Notes under the pieces: generated by a model
Seen by the model: the letters and a program-made list of their open reading frames with translations, nothing else
Databases searched by the model: none
Told to the model about the DNA's origin: nothing
In this document: positions 1-6,414 of the stretch, one piece after another
How positions within the stretch are numbered: the stretch's first letter is position 1
Layout: each line of letters starts with the position of its first letter
Program-made: the position numbers and the translations under genes
Source of the DNA: Oscillospiraceae bacterium
GTDB taxonomy: Bacteria; Bacillota; Clostridia; Oscillospirales; Oscillospiraceae
Length of the DNA: 10,464 bases
Reading direction: 5' to 3'
Assembly: GCA_031261245.1 (NCBI GenBank)
Contig: JAISKU010000060.1
Location: forward strand, 1 to 10,464

Positions 1-1074
1 TTCGTCGGCCCGCCGCCGGAGGTCATCGCGAAGCTCGGCGACAAGAGCGCGGCGCGCCGCATAATGCGTGACGCGGGCGTCCCCGTCGTCCCCGGCTCCG
101 ACGGACTCGTCGCGACGGCCGAGGACGCGCGCCAAATCGCCGAAGCGCTCGGCTACCCCGTGTTCGTCAAGGCCACGGCGGGCGGCGGCGGGCGCGGAAT
201 CCGCCGCGCCGACAGCGAGGAGCAGCTTGAGAGCGCGTTTTCGGAGGCCTCGGGAGAGGCGCGCGCCGCGTTCGGCGACGGCGGAGTGTACCTCGAAAAG
301 CTCATCGAAAACCCGCGCCACATCGAGTTTCAAATCCTCGCCGACGCGTTCGGCAACGTCGTCCACCTCGGAGAGCGCGACTGCACTCTCCAGCGCCGCA
401 ACCAGAAAATGGTTGAGGAGTCGCCGTCGCCGTCGCTCACGGACGCTCTGCGGCGCGAGATGGGCGACGCAGCCGTCCGCGCGGCGCGCGCCGCCGGCTA
501 CGTCAACGCCGGCACCGTGGAATTCCTCCTCGACGCCGACGGCGGCTACTATTTCATCGAGATGAACACACGCTTACAGGTGGAGCACCCCGTCACCGAG
601 GCCGTAACCGGCGTGGATATCGTGCGTGAGCAGCTCCACATCGCCTCCGGCCTCGCCCTGCGCTACTCGCAGGAGGATATCGCGTTCACCGGCCACGCGC
701 TCGAGTGCCGCGTCAACGCCGAGGACCCGGAGAGCGACTTCCGCCCCTGCCCCGGCAGAATCGACCACCTGCATCTGCCCGGCGGCTTCGGCGTGCGCGT
801 GGACACGGGCCTTTTCCCCGGCTGTGAGATAAGCCCCTACTACGACTCGATGATCGCAAAAATCATCGTCCACGGCAGGACGCGCAACGAGGCGATTCTG
901 CGTATGCGCCGCGCCCTTGAGGAGCTGCTTGTGACCGGCGTCAAGACGAACCTCGGTCTGCTGTACATGCTGATGTTCTCGACGGACTTTCTGCAAAGCC
1001 GAATCGACACGGGATTTATTGAGCGCAACCTCGACGCGCTCCTGCGCCCCGTCGAAAAGGAGATGAACATGTAA
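1..1074 (+). CDS. accC: Biotin carboxylase subunit of acetyl-CoA carboxylase (5'-truncated by window edge)
   Basis: ATP-dependent carboxylation of biotin carried on AccB, the first half-reaction of malonyl-CoA synthesis in the cytoplasm. The frame is open from base 1, so the visible 357 residues lack roughly the first 100 of a family protein of about 450. Visible: the ATP-grasp glycine loop GGGGRG (bases 181-198), the ERDC segment (373-384) and QRRNQK (391-408), then FIEMNTRLQVEHP (553-591) and ECRVNAED (703-726). Counting from base 1, residues E174, E187, N189, R191, E195 and R237 line up with E. coli E276, E288, N290, R292, E296 and R338, so the active site is intact. An internal ATG at 64 is only the first methionine after the edge, not the start. 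The TAA stop shares one base with the accD ATG (TAATG), implying coupled translation. AccB is probably encoded just upstream, outside the window (inference). Confidence 0.97.
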   Translation, partial: FVGPPPEVIAKLGDKSAARRIMRDAGVPVVPGSDGLVATAEDARQIAEALGYPVFVKATAGGGGRGIRRADSEEQLESAFSEASGEARAAFGDGGVYLEKLIENPRHIEFQILADAFGNVVHLGERDCTLQRRNQKMVEESPSPSLTDALRREMGDAAVRAARAAGYVNAGTVEFLLDADGGYYFIEMNTRLQVEHPVTEAVTGVDIVREQLHIASGLALRYSQEDIAFTGHALECRVNAEDPESDFRPCPGRIDHLHLPGGFGVRVDTGLFPGCEISPYYDSMIAKIIVHGRTRNEAILRMRRALEELLVTGVKTNLGLLYMLMFSTDFLQSRIDTGFIERNLDALLRPVEKEMNM

Positions 1075-1919
1075 TGGACAACATTTTCAGCGCCTTTACC
1101 AACCGCCGCCGCGTGCTCGACGCCCTGAAGAACACCCACCGCAGCCGCGTCCCCGCCGAGCCGCCCTGCCCCTCCTGCGGACAGAGCGCCGCGATAACCG
1201 CGTTGCGCCTGTGCTCAAAATGCGGCCACCACTACGCGATTTCCGCCGCGCTGCGGCTCGATAAGCTGCTCGACGACGGCGGAGTTGCGCTTTTCGAGGA
1301 CATCCCGTCGCGCGACCCGCTCAATTTCCCCGCCTACGGCGAAAAACTCGCGGCGGCGCGCGAAAAAACGGGACTCGGCGACGCGTACTGCGTCCGCGAG
1401 GGCGCAATCTCCGGCCGCCGCGTGATCGCCGCCGCGCTCGAGCCCGAATTTATGATGGGCAGCATGGGCACGGCCGTCGGCGAGGCCGTCACGCGCGCGA
1501 TTGAGCGCGCGGGCGCGCTGCGCCTGCCGCTGATAATCATCTCCGCGAGCGGCGGCGCGCGAATGCAGGAGGGCATGTTCTCGCTCATGCAGATGGCAAA
1601 GACCTCCGCCGCGCTCCGCGCGTTCTCCGACTCCGGCGGGCTGTTCATATCAATCCTGACGAACCCGACGACGGGCGGCGTGACCGCCAGCTTTGCCTCC
1701 CTCGGCGACGTCACCCTCGCGGAGCCCGGCGCGCTCATCGGCTTCGCGGGGCCGCGCGTCATTGAGCAGACTATCGGCGCGAAGCTCCCCGCGGGCTTTC
1801 AGAGCGCGCAGTTCCAGCTCGCGCACGGCTTCGTGGACGCGATTGTCCCGCGTGACCAGCTGCGCTCCGCCCTCGTGCGGCTGCTGAAGCTGCACCCGGA
1901 AACGGCGGCGGCCGTATGA
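1074..1919 (+). CDS. accD: Acetyl-CoA carboxylase carboxyltransferase subunit beta
   Basis: Beta half of the carboxyltransferase, which with AccA moves CO2 from carboxybiotin to acetyl-CoA. The protein has 281 residues, near the usual 285-305. An N-terminal zinc ribbon uses C32, C35, C47 and C50. The crotonase-fold body carries SGGARMQEG (159-167), the paired glycines G201-G202 of the oxyanion site, and GFAGPRVIEQT (223-233). The zinc-ribbon loop holds 11 residues between the two Cys pairs, where the E. coli and B. subtilis proteins, as I recall them, have 15. The ATG at 1074 overlaps the accC stop by one base. AAGGAG at 1057-1062 lies 11 bases upstream, a rather long spacing. The TGA stop overlaps the accA start as ATGA. 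The order accC-accD-accA is common in Bacillota. Confidence 0.97.
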   Translation: MDNIFSAFTNRRRVLDALKNTHRSRVPAEPPCPSCGQSAAITALRLCSKCGHHYAISAALRLDKLLDDGGVALFEDIPSRDPLNFPAYGEKLAAAREKTGLGDAYCVREGAISGRRVIAAALEPEFMMGSMGTAVGEAVTRAIERAGALRLPLIIISASGGARMQEGMFSLMQMAKTSAALRAFSDSGGLFISILTNPTTGGVTASFASLGDVTLAEPGALIGFAGPRVIEQTIGAKLPAGFQSAQFQLAHGFVDAIVPRDQLRSALVRLLKLHPETAAAV

Positions 1920-2704
1920 GCGCCATGACCGCGCATGAGCGCGTAAAGGCAGCGCGCGCGCCCGACAGACCGCGCGTGCGGGCGTACATCGCCGATTTGT
2001 TCGACGATTTCTTTGAGACGCACGGCGACCGCCTCGCGGGTGACGACGCCGCGCTGCTTTGCGGCGTCGCGACGTTTGAGGGCAGACCCGTCACCGTCGC
2101 CGGAAACGTCAAGGGCATCGATCTGGACAGCAACCTCGCCGTCAACTTCGGCATGGCGGGCCCCGACGGGTACCGCAAGCTCCAACGCGCCGCGCGGCAG
2201 GCCGAAAAGTTCCGCCGCCCCCTCGTCACGTTCATCGACACGCCGGGCGCGAGCCCGACGGCGAGCGCGGAGGAGCGCGGACAGGGCGAGGCGATTGCGC
2301 GCTGCCTGTTTGAGCTCTCGGGACTGAAAACGCCAATCATCGCCGTCCTCACGGGCGAGGGCGGAAGCGGCGGCGCGCTCGCCCTCGGCCTCGCCGACCG
2401 CGTGATAATGCTTGAAAACAGCGTGTACTCCGTCCTCTCGCCGGAGGGTTTCGCGTCGATTCTGTGGAAGGACGCGTCGCGCGCGGAGGAGGCCGCCGGG
2501 GTGATGAAGCTCACGGCGGAGGACCTGCTCGCCTTCGGCATGGCCGACGAGATAGTGCGCGAGCCGCCCGGCGGCGTCGCCGCGAACCGCACGGCGCTCA
2601 TGCGCGCGCTGCGCGGCGTCCTGCGCCGCACGCTTGACGAACTCTGCGCGCTCGACACGCAAACCCTCCTCGCGCAGCGATACGAAAAATACCGGAAATT
2701 TTAG
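1916..2704 (+). CDS. accA: Acetyl-CoA carboxylase carboxyltransferase subunit alpha
   Basis: Alpha half of the carboxyltransferase; pairs with AccD to form malonyl-CoA. At 262 residues it is the short form typical of Gram-positive bacteria, against about 319 in E. coli. Visible motifs are FFETHGDR (32-39), NFGM (77-80), GYRKL (85-89), FIDTPGA (106-112), the glycine-rich GEGGSGGALA (147-156) that supplies the oxyanion site, and YSVLSPEGFASILWKD (171-186). The ATG at 1916 forms an ATGA overlap with the accD stop. No clear Shine-Dalgarno sequence precedes it, so re-initiation by ribosomes finishing accD is likely, which would favour equal subunit output. A second ATG at 1925 is an alternative start, but it has no better binding site. 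The TAG stop is followed by the 157-bp gap before fabH. Confidence 0.97.
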   Translation: MSAMTAHERVKAARAPDRPRVRAYIADLFDDFFETHGDRLAGDDAALLCGVATFEGRPVTVAGNVKGIDLDSNLAVNFGMAGPDGYRKLQRAARQAEKFRRPLVTFIDTPGASPTASAEERGQGEAIARCLFELSGLKTPIIAVLTGEGGSGGALALGLADRVIMLENSVYSVLSPEGFASILWKDASRAEEAAGVMKLTAEDLLAFGMADEIVREPPGGVAANRTALMRALRGVLRRTLDELCALDTQTLLAQRYEKYRKF

Positions 2705-2713
2705 AAATCGCGC

Positions 2714-2829
2714 CGCCCCCTCAGTCAGCTTCGCTGACAGCTCCCCCGCCGCGCAGGGGAGCTGAGAAACGCCCGTCTTATCGCCCCCGTTTTACGGGGG
2801 AGATGTCGTCGCAGACGACAGAGGGGGCG
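2714..2829. repeat. 116-bp inverted-repeat element with 34-bp arms and internal hairpins (MITE/REP-like)
   Basis: The arms at 2714-2747 and 2796-2829 are inverted copies that match at 27 of 34 positions. Each begins CGCCCCCTC on its outer side and ends CTCCCCC on its inner side. Each arm also holds its own short hairpin: GTCAGC-TTC-GCTGAC (2724-2738) in the left arm and TGTCGTC-GCA-GACGACA (2804-2820) in the right arm. These hairpins differ in sequence yet remain self-complementary. Two more hairpins lie inside: CAGCTCCCC with GGGGAGCTG (2738-2746 and 2756-2764), and CCCCCGT-TTT-ACGGGGG (2784-2800). A weak outer pair, AATCGC (2706-2711) and GCGATT (2842-2847), extends the symmetry. From memory, similar C-tract elements recur between genes in gut Oscillospiraceae, but only one copy is in this window, so repetitiveness is inferred. 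It encodes no protein. Confidence 0.75.
2784..2800. other. Strong G+C hairpin inside the inverted-repeat element
   Basis: CCCCCGT (2784-2790) and ACGGGGG (2794-2800) form a perfect 7-bp stem with a TTT loop. It overlaps the inner end of the right arm, so this half can fold either as this local hairpin or as part of the long arm-to-arm pairing. No T run follows on either strand, so it does not qualify as an ordinary intrinsic terminator. It could still attenuate transcription or protect an mRNA end between the acc and fab blocks. Confidence 0.55.
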
Positions 2830-2861
2830 GAGTCCTACGGTGCGATTAACAGGAGAAGCAT

Positions 2862-3818
2862 ATGAAAATCATCAGTACAGGCAGCGCCGCGCCGGAGCTC
2901 GCGGTGACGAACGAAATGTTCTCGCGCGTCCTCGACACGAGCGACGAGTGGATTTTCACCCGCACGGGCATACGCTCCCGCCGCATCTCGACGGGCGACA
3001 CCGCGCTGTCAATGGCGGCGCGCGCCGCCGAAAACGCGATCGCGGCGGCGGGGATCGACCGCGCGGAGATCGGCCTCGTCGTCTGCGCGTCCGTGACGAA
3101 CGAGTACCTCACGCCGTCGCTCGCGTGTCTGCTCCAGCGCGACCTCGGCCTCCCGGAGAGCATTCTCGCGTTCGACGTCAACGCCGCGTGCTCCGGTTTC
3201 ATCTACGCCCTCGGCATCGCGCAGCAGCTTATCCCCGCGGGCAAATACGCCCTGCTGCTCGGCAGCGAGCATTTGTCCCGCGTGACGGACTACTCCGACC
3301 GCTCGACGTGCGTGCTGTTCGGCGACGGCTCCGGCGCGGTGATCGCGGAGAAGTCCGACGCGCCGTTCCACTTCGTCTCCGGCGCGCGCGGCGACTCCGG
3401 CGTGCTGTATATCGGCGCGTCGCCGCCGTCGCCGAACCCGTTCGCGCCGCCGCCGGAGAGCTCTCCGTCAAAGCTGCTGCACATGGACGGGCAGGGAGTT
3501 TTCCGCTTCGCCGTCGAGGTCATGGTGAAAAGCGTGCGCGAGGTCGCGTCGCGCGCGGGAAAAGCCCTCGGCGAGATCACGCACTTCGTCTGTCATCAGG
3601 CGAATTCGCGCATAATCGAGAACGCCGCGACGCGCCTCGGCGTCCCGCTTGAGCGTTTTTTCATGAACATCGAGACGCGCGGCAACACCTCCGCCGCGAG
3701 CGTGCCCATCGCGCTCGACGAGCTGAACGCCACGGGCGGACTGCGGCGCGGCGACAGCGTAATTCTCGCGGGCTTCGGCGGCGGACTGACGTACGGCGCG
3801 ATATATTTGGAATGGTGA
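2862..3818 (+). CDS. fabH: Beta-ketoacyl-ACP synthase III (FASII initiation)
   Basis: Condenses a short acyl-CoA primer with malonyl-ACP to start fatty acid synthesis in the cytoplasm. The length of 318 residues is normal for the family. The thiolase-fold catalytic triad is present: C110 in NAACSGF, H245 in CHQAN and N275 in RGNTSAAS. The N-terminal TSDEWIFTRTGI (26-37) and the C-terminal AGFGGGLTYGA (303-313) are also standard. A proline-rich stretch (188-202, SPPSPNPFAPPPESS) sits in a variable region. The start is fixed by AGGAG six bases upstream. The gap to fabK is only 10 bp, and the stop TGA forms part of the fabK ribosome binding site. In streptococci acpP lies between fabH and fabK; here there is no room for it. 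Primer preference (acetyl or branched) cannot be told from the sequence by eye. Confidence 0.97.
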   Translation: MKIISTGSAAPELAVTNEMFSRVLDTSDEWIFTRTGIRSRRISTGDTALSMAARAAENAIAAAGIDRAEIGLVVCASVTNEYLTPSLACLLQRDLGLPESILAFDVNAACSGFIYALGIAQQLIPAGKYALLLGSEHLSRVTDYSDRSTCVLFGDGSGAVIAEKSDAPFHFVSGARGDSGVLYIGASPPSPNPFAPPPESSPSKLLHMDGQGVFRFAVEVMVKSVREVASRAGKALGEITHFVCHQANSRIIENAATRLGVPLERFFMNIETRGNTSAASVPIALDELNATGGLRRGDSVILAGFGGGLTYGAIYLEW

Positions 3819-3828
3819 GGGATTTACA

Positions 3829-4755
3829 ATGTTAAATGAGATGCTCGGAATAAAATATCCAATCATACAGGGCGGCATGGCGCAGATAGCCACCGGCAAA
3901 TTCGCCGCCGCCGTCTCAAACGCGGGCGCGCTCGGCCTTATCGCGACGGGCGGCTTCTCGGCGGAACAGCTTCGCGCGCAAATCCGCGAGGCGCGCGCGC
4001 TCACGGACAGGCCGTTCGGCGTGAACCTCCTGCTGCTGCACAACGAGCTTGACGAGCTCGTCAAAATCGCCGTCGAGGAGCGCGTCGCCGTCGTCACGAC
4101 GGGCGCGGGCGACCCCTCGCAGCACATCCCCGCGCTCAAGGCAGCGGGAATCCGCGTTTTTCCCGTCGTCGCCGCCGTCGCGATGGCGCAGCGCTTGGAG
4201 CGCGCGGGCGCGGACGCCGTAATCGCGGAGGGCACGGAGAGCGGCGGCCACGTCGGCGAGAGCACGACGATGGCGCTCGTGCCGCAGGTCGTCGCGGCGG
4301 TAAAAATCCCCGTCATCGCGGCGGGCGGCGTCGCCTCCGGCGCGCAGCTTCTCGCCGCGTACGCGCTCGGCGCCATCGGCGCGCAGCTCGGCACGCTGTT
4401 TCTCTCCTCTGAGGAGTGCCCGATCCATGAAAACTACAAAAAAGCGCTCCTCGACGCGCGCGATTCCGGCACCGTCGTCACGGGGCGCAGCGCGGGCGCG
4501 CCCGTGCGAATCCTGAAAAACCGCATGGCGCGCGACTACCTCAAGCGCGAAAAAGAGGGCGCGAGCCGCGAGGAGCTGGAGAGCTTCACGCTCGGCTCCC
4601 TGCGCCGCGCCGTGTTTGACGGCGACACCGCCGGCGGCTCGCTCATGTCCGGTCAGGTCGCGGGGCAGCTCAAAAGCATCCGCCCGCTCGCGGAGATTCT
4701 TGAGACGCTCATGCGCGAGCTCGACGAGGCAAAGGCGCGGGTGAACGCGCTGTGA
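3829..4755 (+). CDS. fabK: Enoyl-ACP reductase II (FMN-dependent)
   Basis: Reduces the trans-2-enoyl-ACP double bond, the last step of each elongation round, with FMN and NAD(P)H. It is a TIM-barrel flavoprotein of the nitronate monooxygenase superfamily, unrelated to the FabI short-chain reductases. Visible motifs are YPIIQGGMA (10-18), FGVNLLLL (63-70), VVTTGAGDPS (88-97), the flavin and active-site segment ESGGHVG with H141, and IPVIAAGG (160-167). The length of 308 is close to streptococcal FabK, and SGTVVTGRSAGAPVR (213-227) follows the same layout. GAGGG at 3817-3821, overlapping the fabH stop, sits seven bases before the ATG. A nitronate monooxygenase is the alternative reading on homology alone, but the position between fabH and fabD makes FabK much more likely. 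It is the only enoyl reductase in the cluster. Confidence 0.95.
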   Translation: MLNEMLGIKYPIIQGGMAQIATGKFAAAVSNAGALGLIATGGFSAEQLRAQIREARALTDRPFGVNLLLLHNELDELVKIAVEERVAVVTTGAGDPSQHIPALKAAGIRVFPVVAAVAMAQRLERAGADAVIAEGTESGGHVGESTTMALVPQVVAAVKIPVIAAGGVASGAQLLAAYALGAIGAQLGTLFLSSEECPIHENYKKALLDARDSGTVVTGRSAGAPVRILKNRMARDYLKREKEGASREELESFTLGSLRRAVFDGDTAGGSLMSGQVAGQLKSIRPLAEILETLMRELDEAKARVNAL

Positions 4756-5672
4756 GCACCGCGTGGATCTACGCCGGCCAGGGCAGCCAGACGCCCGGCA
4801 TGGGGCGCGACTTCTACGACGAATTTCCCGAGGTGCGCGACATTTTTGACAGCGCGGCGGCCGGCTTCGACCTGCGCGCGCTCTGCTTTGACGCGGACGC
4901 CGAGACCCTCGCGCGCACGCGCTACACACAACCGTGCATGGCGGCGTTCGCTGCCGCCGTCACGCGAATCCTGCGCGGACGCGGCTTTGCGCCCGACCTC
5001 GCGGCGGGGCTGTCGCTCGGCGAGTATTCCGCGCTCCACGCCTCCGGCGTTTTCGGCGTGGACACGCTCCTGTCGCTGCTCGCGTTCCGCGGACTCGCGA
5101 TGGAGGAGTCCGCCGCGGGCGTGCAGTCGCGCATGAGCGCCGTGCTCGGCCTCTCCGAGGAGCTCGTGCGTCAGGCCGTCGCTGAATCGTCGCATACCGG
5201 CGTCGTCGCGTGCACGAACATCAACTGCCCGGGTCAGATCGTCATCGGCGGCGAGCTCGCGGCCGTTTTAGCGGCGGAGGAGCGCTGCTCCGCGCTCGGC
5301 GCGCGCCGCTGTATGCCGCTGAACACCTCCGGCCCGTTCCACACGCCGCTCATGGAGGGCGCGTCCTCGCGCCTGCGCGAAAAATTCGCGGAAACGGAAT
5401 TCTCGCCGCAGCAAATCCCCGTGCTTTTCAACGCCACCGGCGATACAGCGCCGGACGGCGAGGTGAAAAACCTGCTCTGCGCGCAGGTCAAATCGACGGT
5501 GCTGTTTGAAAAAACGCTCCGCAAAATGGTATCGCTCGGCGCGGACGCCTTCGTCGAGATCGGCCCCGGCAGCGCCCTTAGCGGTTTCGTGCGCAAGACC
5601 GCGCCGGAGCTGCGCGTCGTGTCCGTCAACGCTGTCGGCGACCTGAAAAAGGTGGAGGAGCTATGGAATTAG
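4752..5672 (+). CDS. fabD: Malonyl-CoA:ACP transacylase (GTG start)
   Basis: Transfers malonyl from CoA to the phosphopantetheine arm of ACP, linking acetyl-CoA carboxylase to chain elongation. The 306 residues are typical. The N-terminal AGQGSQ (8-13), the nucleophile S88 in GLSLGEYSA, R113 in AFRG, H197 in GPFHTPLM and the late EIGPGSALSGF (269-279) are all present and correctly spaced. The start is GTG at 4752, which overlaps the fabK stop as GTGA. This is the only start that keeps the conserved AGQGSQ motif at its usual distance from the N-terminus. No strong Shine-Dalgarno sequence is seen, so translation is probably coupled to fabK. The 3' end overlaps fabG by 10 bp. Confidence 0.96.
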   Translation: MSTAWIYAGQGSQTPGMGRDFYDEFPEVRDIFDSAAAGFDLRALCFDADAETLARTRYTQPCMAAFAAAVTRILRGRGFAPDLAAGLSLGEYSALHASGVFGVDTLLSLLAFRGLAMEESAAGVQSRMSAVLGLSEELVRQAVAESSHTGVVACTNINCPGQIVIGGELAAVLAAEERCSALGARRCMPLNTSGPFHTPLMEGASSRLREKFAETEFSPQQIPVLFNATGDTAPDGEVKNLLCAQVKSTVLFEKTLRKMVSLGADAFVEIGPGSALSGFVRKTAPELRVVSVNAVGDLKKVEELWN

Positions 5673-6412
5673 AGGGAAAAATCGCGCTCGTCACTGGCGG
5701 CGGGCGCGGCATAGGACGCGAGCTGTGCCTCGCGCTCGCGCGCGGCGGAGCCGCCGTCGCGGTCAACTACTCCGGCAGCGAGGCCGCCGCGCTCGAGACG
5801 GCGCGGCTCATAGAAGGACTCGGCGGCCGCGCGATCACCGTCCGCGCCGACGTGTCCGACTTCGCGGCGTGCGAGGCGATGTTCGCGGCGGTCGAAGAAA
5901 CCCTCGGCGCGCCGGATATCCTCCTCAACAACGCCGGAATCACGCGCGACAACCTGCTGCTGCGCATGTCGCCGCAGGACTTCTCCGACGTTCTCGGCGT
6001 GAACCTCACGGGCGCGTTCCACTGCCTGAAGCTCGCGTCGCGCGCCATGATAAAAAAGCGCTGGGGCCGCATAGTCAACATCGCGAGCGTCGTTGGGCTC
6101 ATCGGCAACGCCGGACAGGCGAATTACGCCGCGAGCAAGGCGGGCGTAATCGCCCTCACGAAGTCGGCGGCGCGCGAGCTCGCCGGGCGCGGCGTCACCG
6201 TGAACGCCATCGCGCCCGGCTTCATCGAAACCGACATGACAACCGGCTTGTCGGACGCCGTGCGCGAACAGATGCTCGGCGGCATACCGCAAAAGCGCCT
6301 CGGGGCGCCGTCGGATATTGCGGCGGCGGCTGTATTTCTCTGCTCCGGCGGCGCGGCGTACATCACGGGACAGGTTCTCGCCGTGGACGGCGGAATGACT
6401 ATGGGGGGCTGA
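5663..6412 (+). CDS. fabG: 3-oxoacyl-ACP reductase
   Basis: NADPH-dependent reduction of beta-ketoacyl-ACP to beta-hydroxyacyl-ACP, the first reductive step of the cycle. This is a classical short-chain dehydrogenase of 249 residues. Visible are the cofactor loop TGGGRGIG (11-18), NNAG (89-92) and the catalytic tetrad N114, S142, Y155 and K159, followed by APGFIETDMT (184-193). The C-terminus ITGQVLAVDGGMTM (234-247) is diagnostic for the FabG group. The start at 5663 lies inside fabD (10-bp overlap) and is preceded by a purine-rich GGTGGAGGAG run at 5651-5660. Because the fabD stop lies just downstream of the fabG start, translation is probably coupled. Two bases separate it from fabF. Confidence 0.97.
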   Translation: MELEGKIALVTGGGRGIGRELCLALARGGAAVAVNYSGSEAAALETARLIEGLGGRAITVRADVSDFAACEAMFAAVEETLGAPDILLNNAGITRDNLLLRMSPQDFSDVLGVNLTGAFHCLKLASRAMIKKRWGRIVNIASVVGLIGNAGQANYAASKAGVIALTKSAARELAGRGVTVNAIAPGFIETDMTTGLSDAVREQMLGGIPQKRLGAPSDIAAAAVFLCSGGAAYITGQVLAVDGGMTMGG

Positions 6413-6414
6413 AA

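Larger units (their letters stand above)
2705..2861. other. Intergenic gap between accA and fabH
   Basis: This is the longest gene-free stretch in the window (157 bp). Most of it (2714-2829) is a structured inverted-repeat element, described separately. The remaining 32 bp before fabH hold the fabH ribosome binding site, AGGAG at 2851-2855, six bases ahead of the ATG. I found no convincing -35/-10 pair and no hairpin followed by a T run. Either the acc and fab blocks are one transcript, or any promoter here is too degenerate to call by eye. Confidence 0.7.

Noticed and set aside
1771..2662. Two long - strand open frames opposite accD and accA
   Set aside because: They overlap each other and two certain genes, show Arg/Ser/Ala bias typical of shadow frames, and have no family motifs.
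2756..2829. Intrinsic terminator for the acc genes within the inverted-repeat element
   Set aside because: The hairpins are strong, but no T run follows any of them on either strand, so the standard criterion is not met.
2840..3652. A + strand open frame of 270 codons overlapping fabH
   Set aside because: Its sequence is dominated by Arg and Ala and lies in a different frame from fabH, whose catalytic triad is complete.
3802..3807. TATATT as a promoter ahead of fabK
   Set aside because: No -35-like sequence lies 16-18 bases upstream, and the fabH-fabK spacing of 10 bp points to co-transcription.
3829..4755. Annotation as nitronate monooxygenase
   Set aside because: It belongs to the same superfamily, but its place between fabH and fabD and its FabK-like length and motif layout favour enoyl-ACP reductase.
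5725..6414. Upstream in-frame extension of fabF through the fabG region
   Set aside because: The translation is Arg-rich low-complexity sequence in the wrong frame of fabG. FabF homology begins right after the ATG at 6415, which has its own G-rich binding site.
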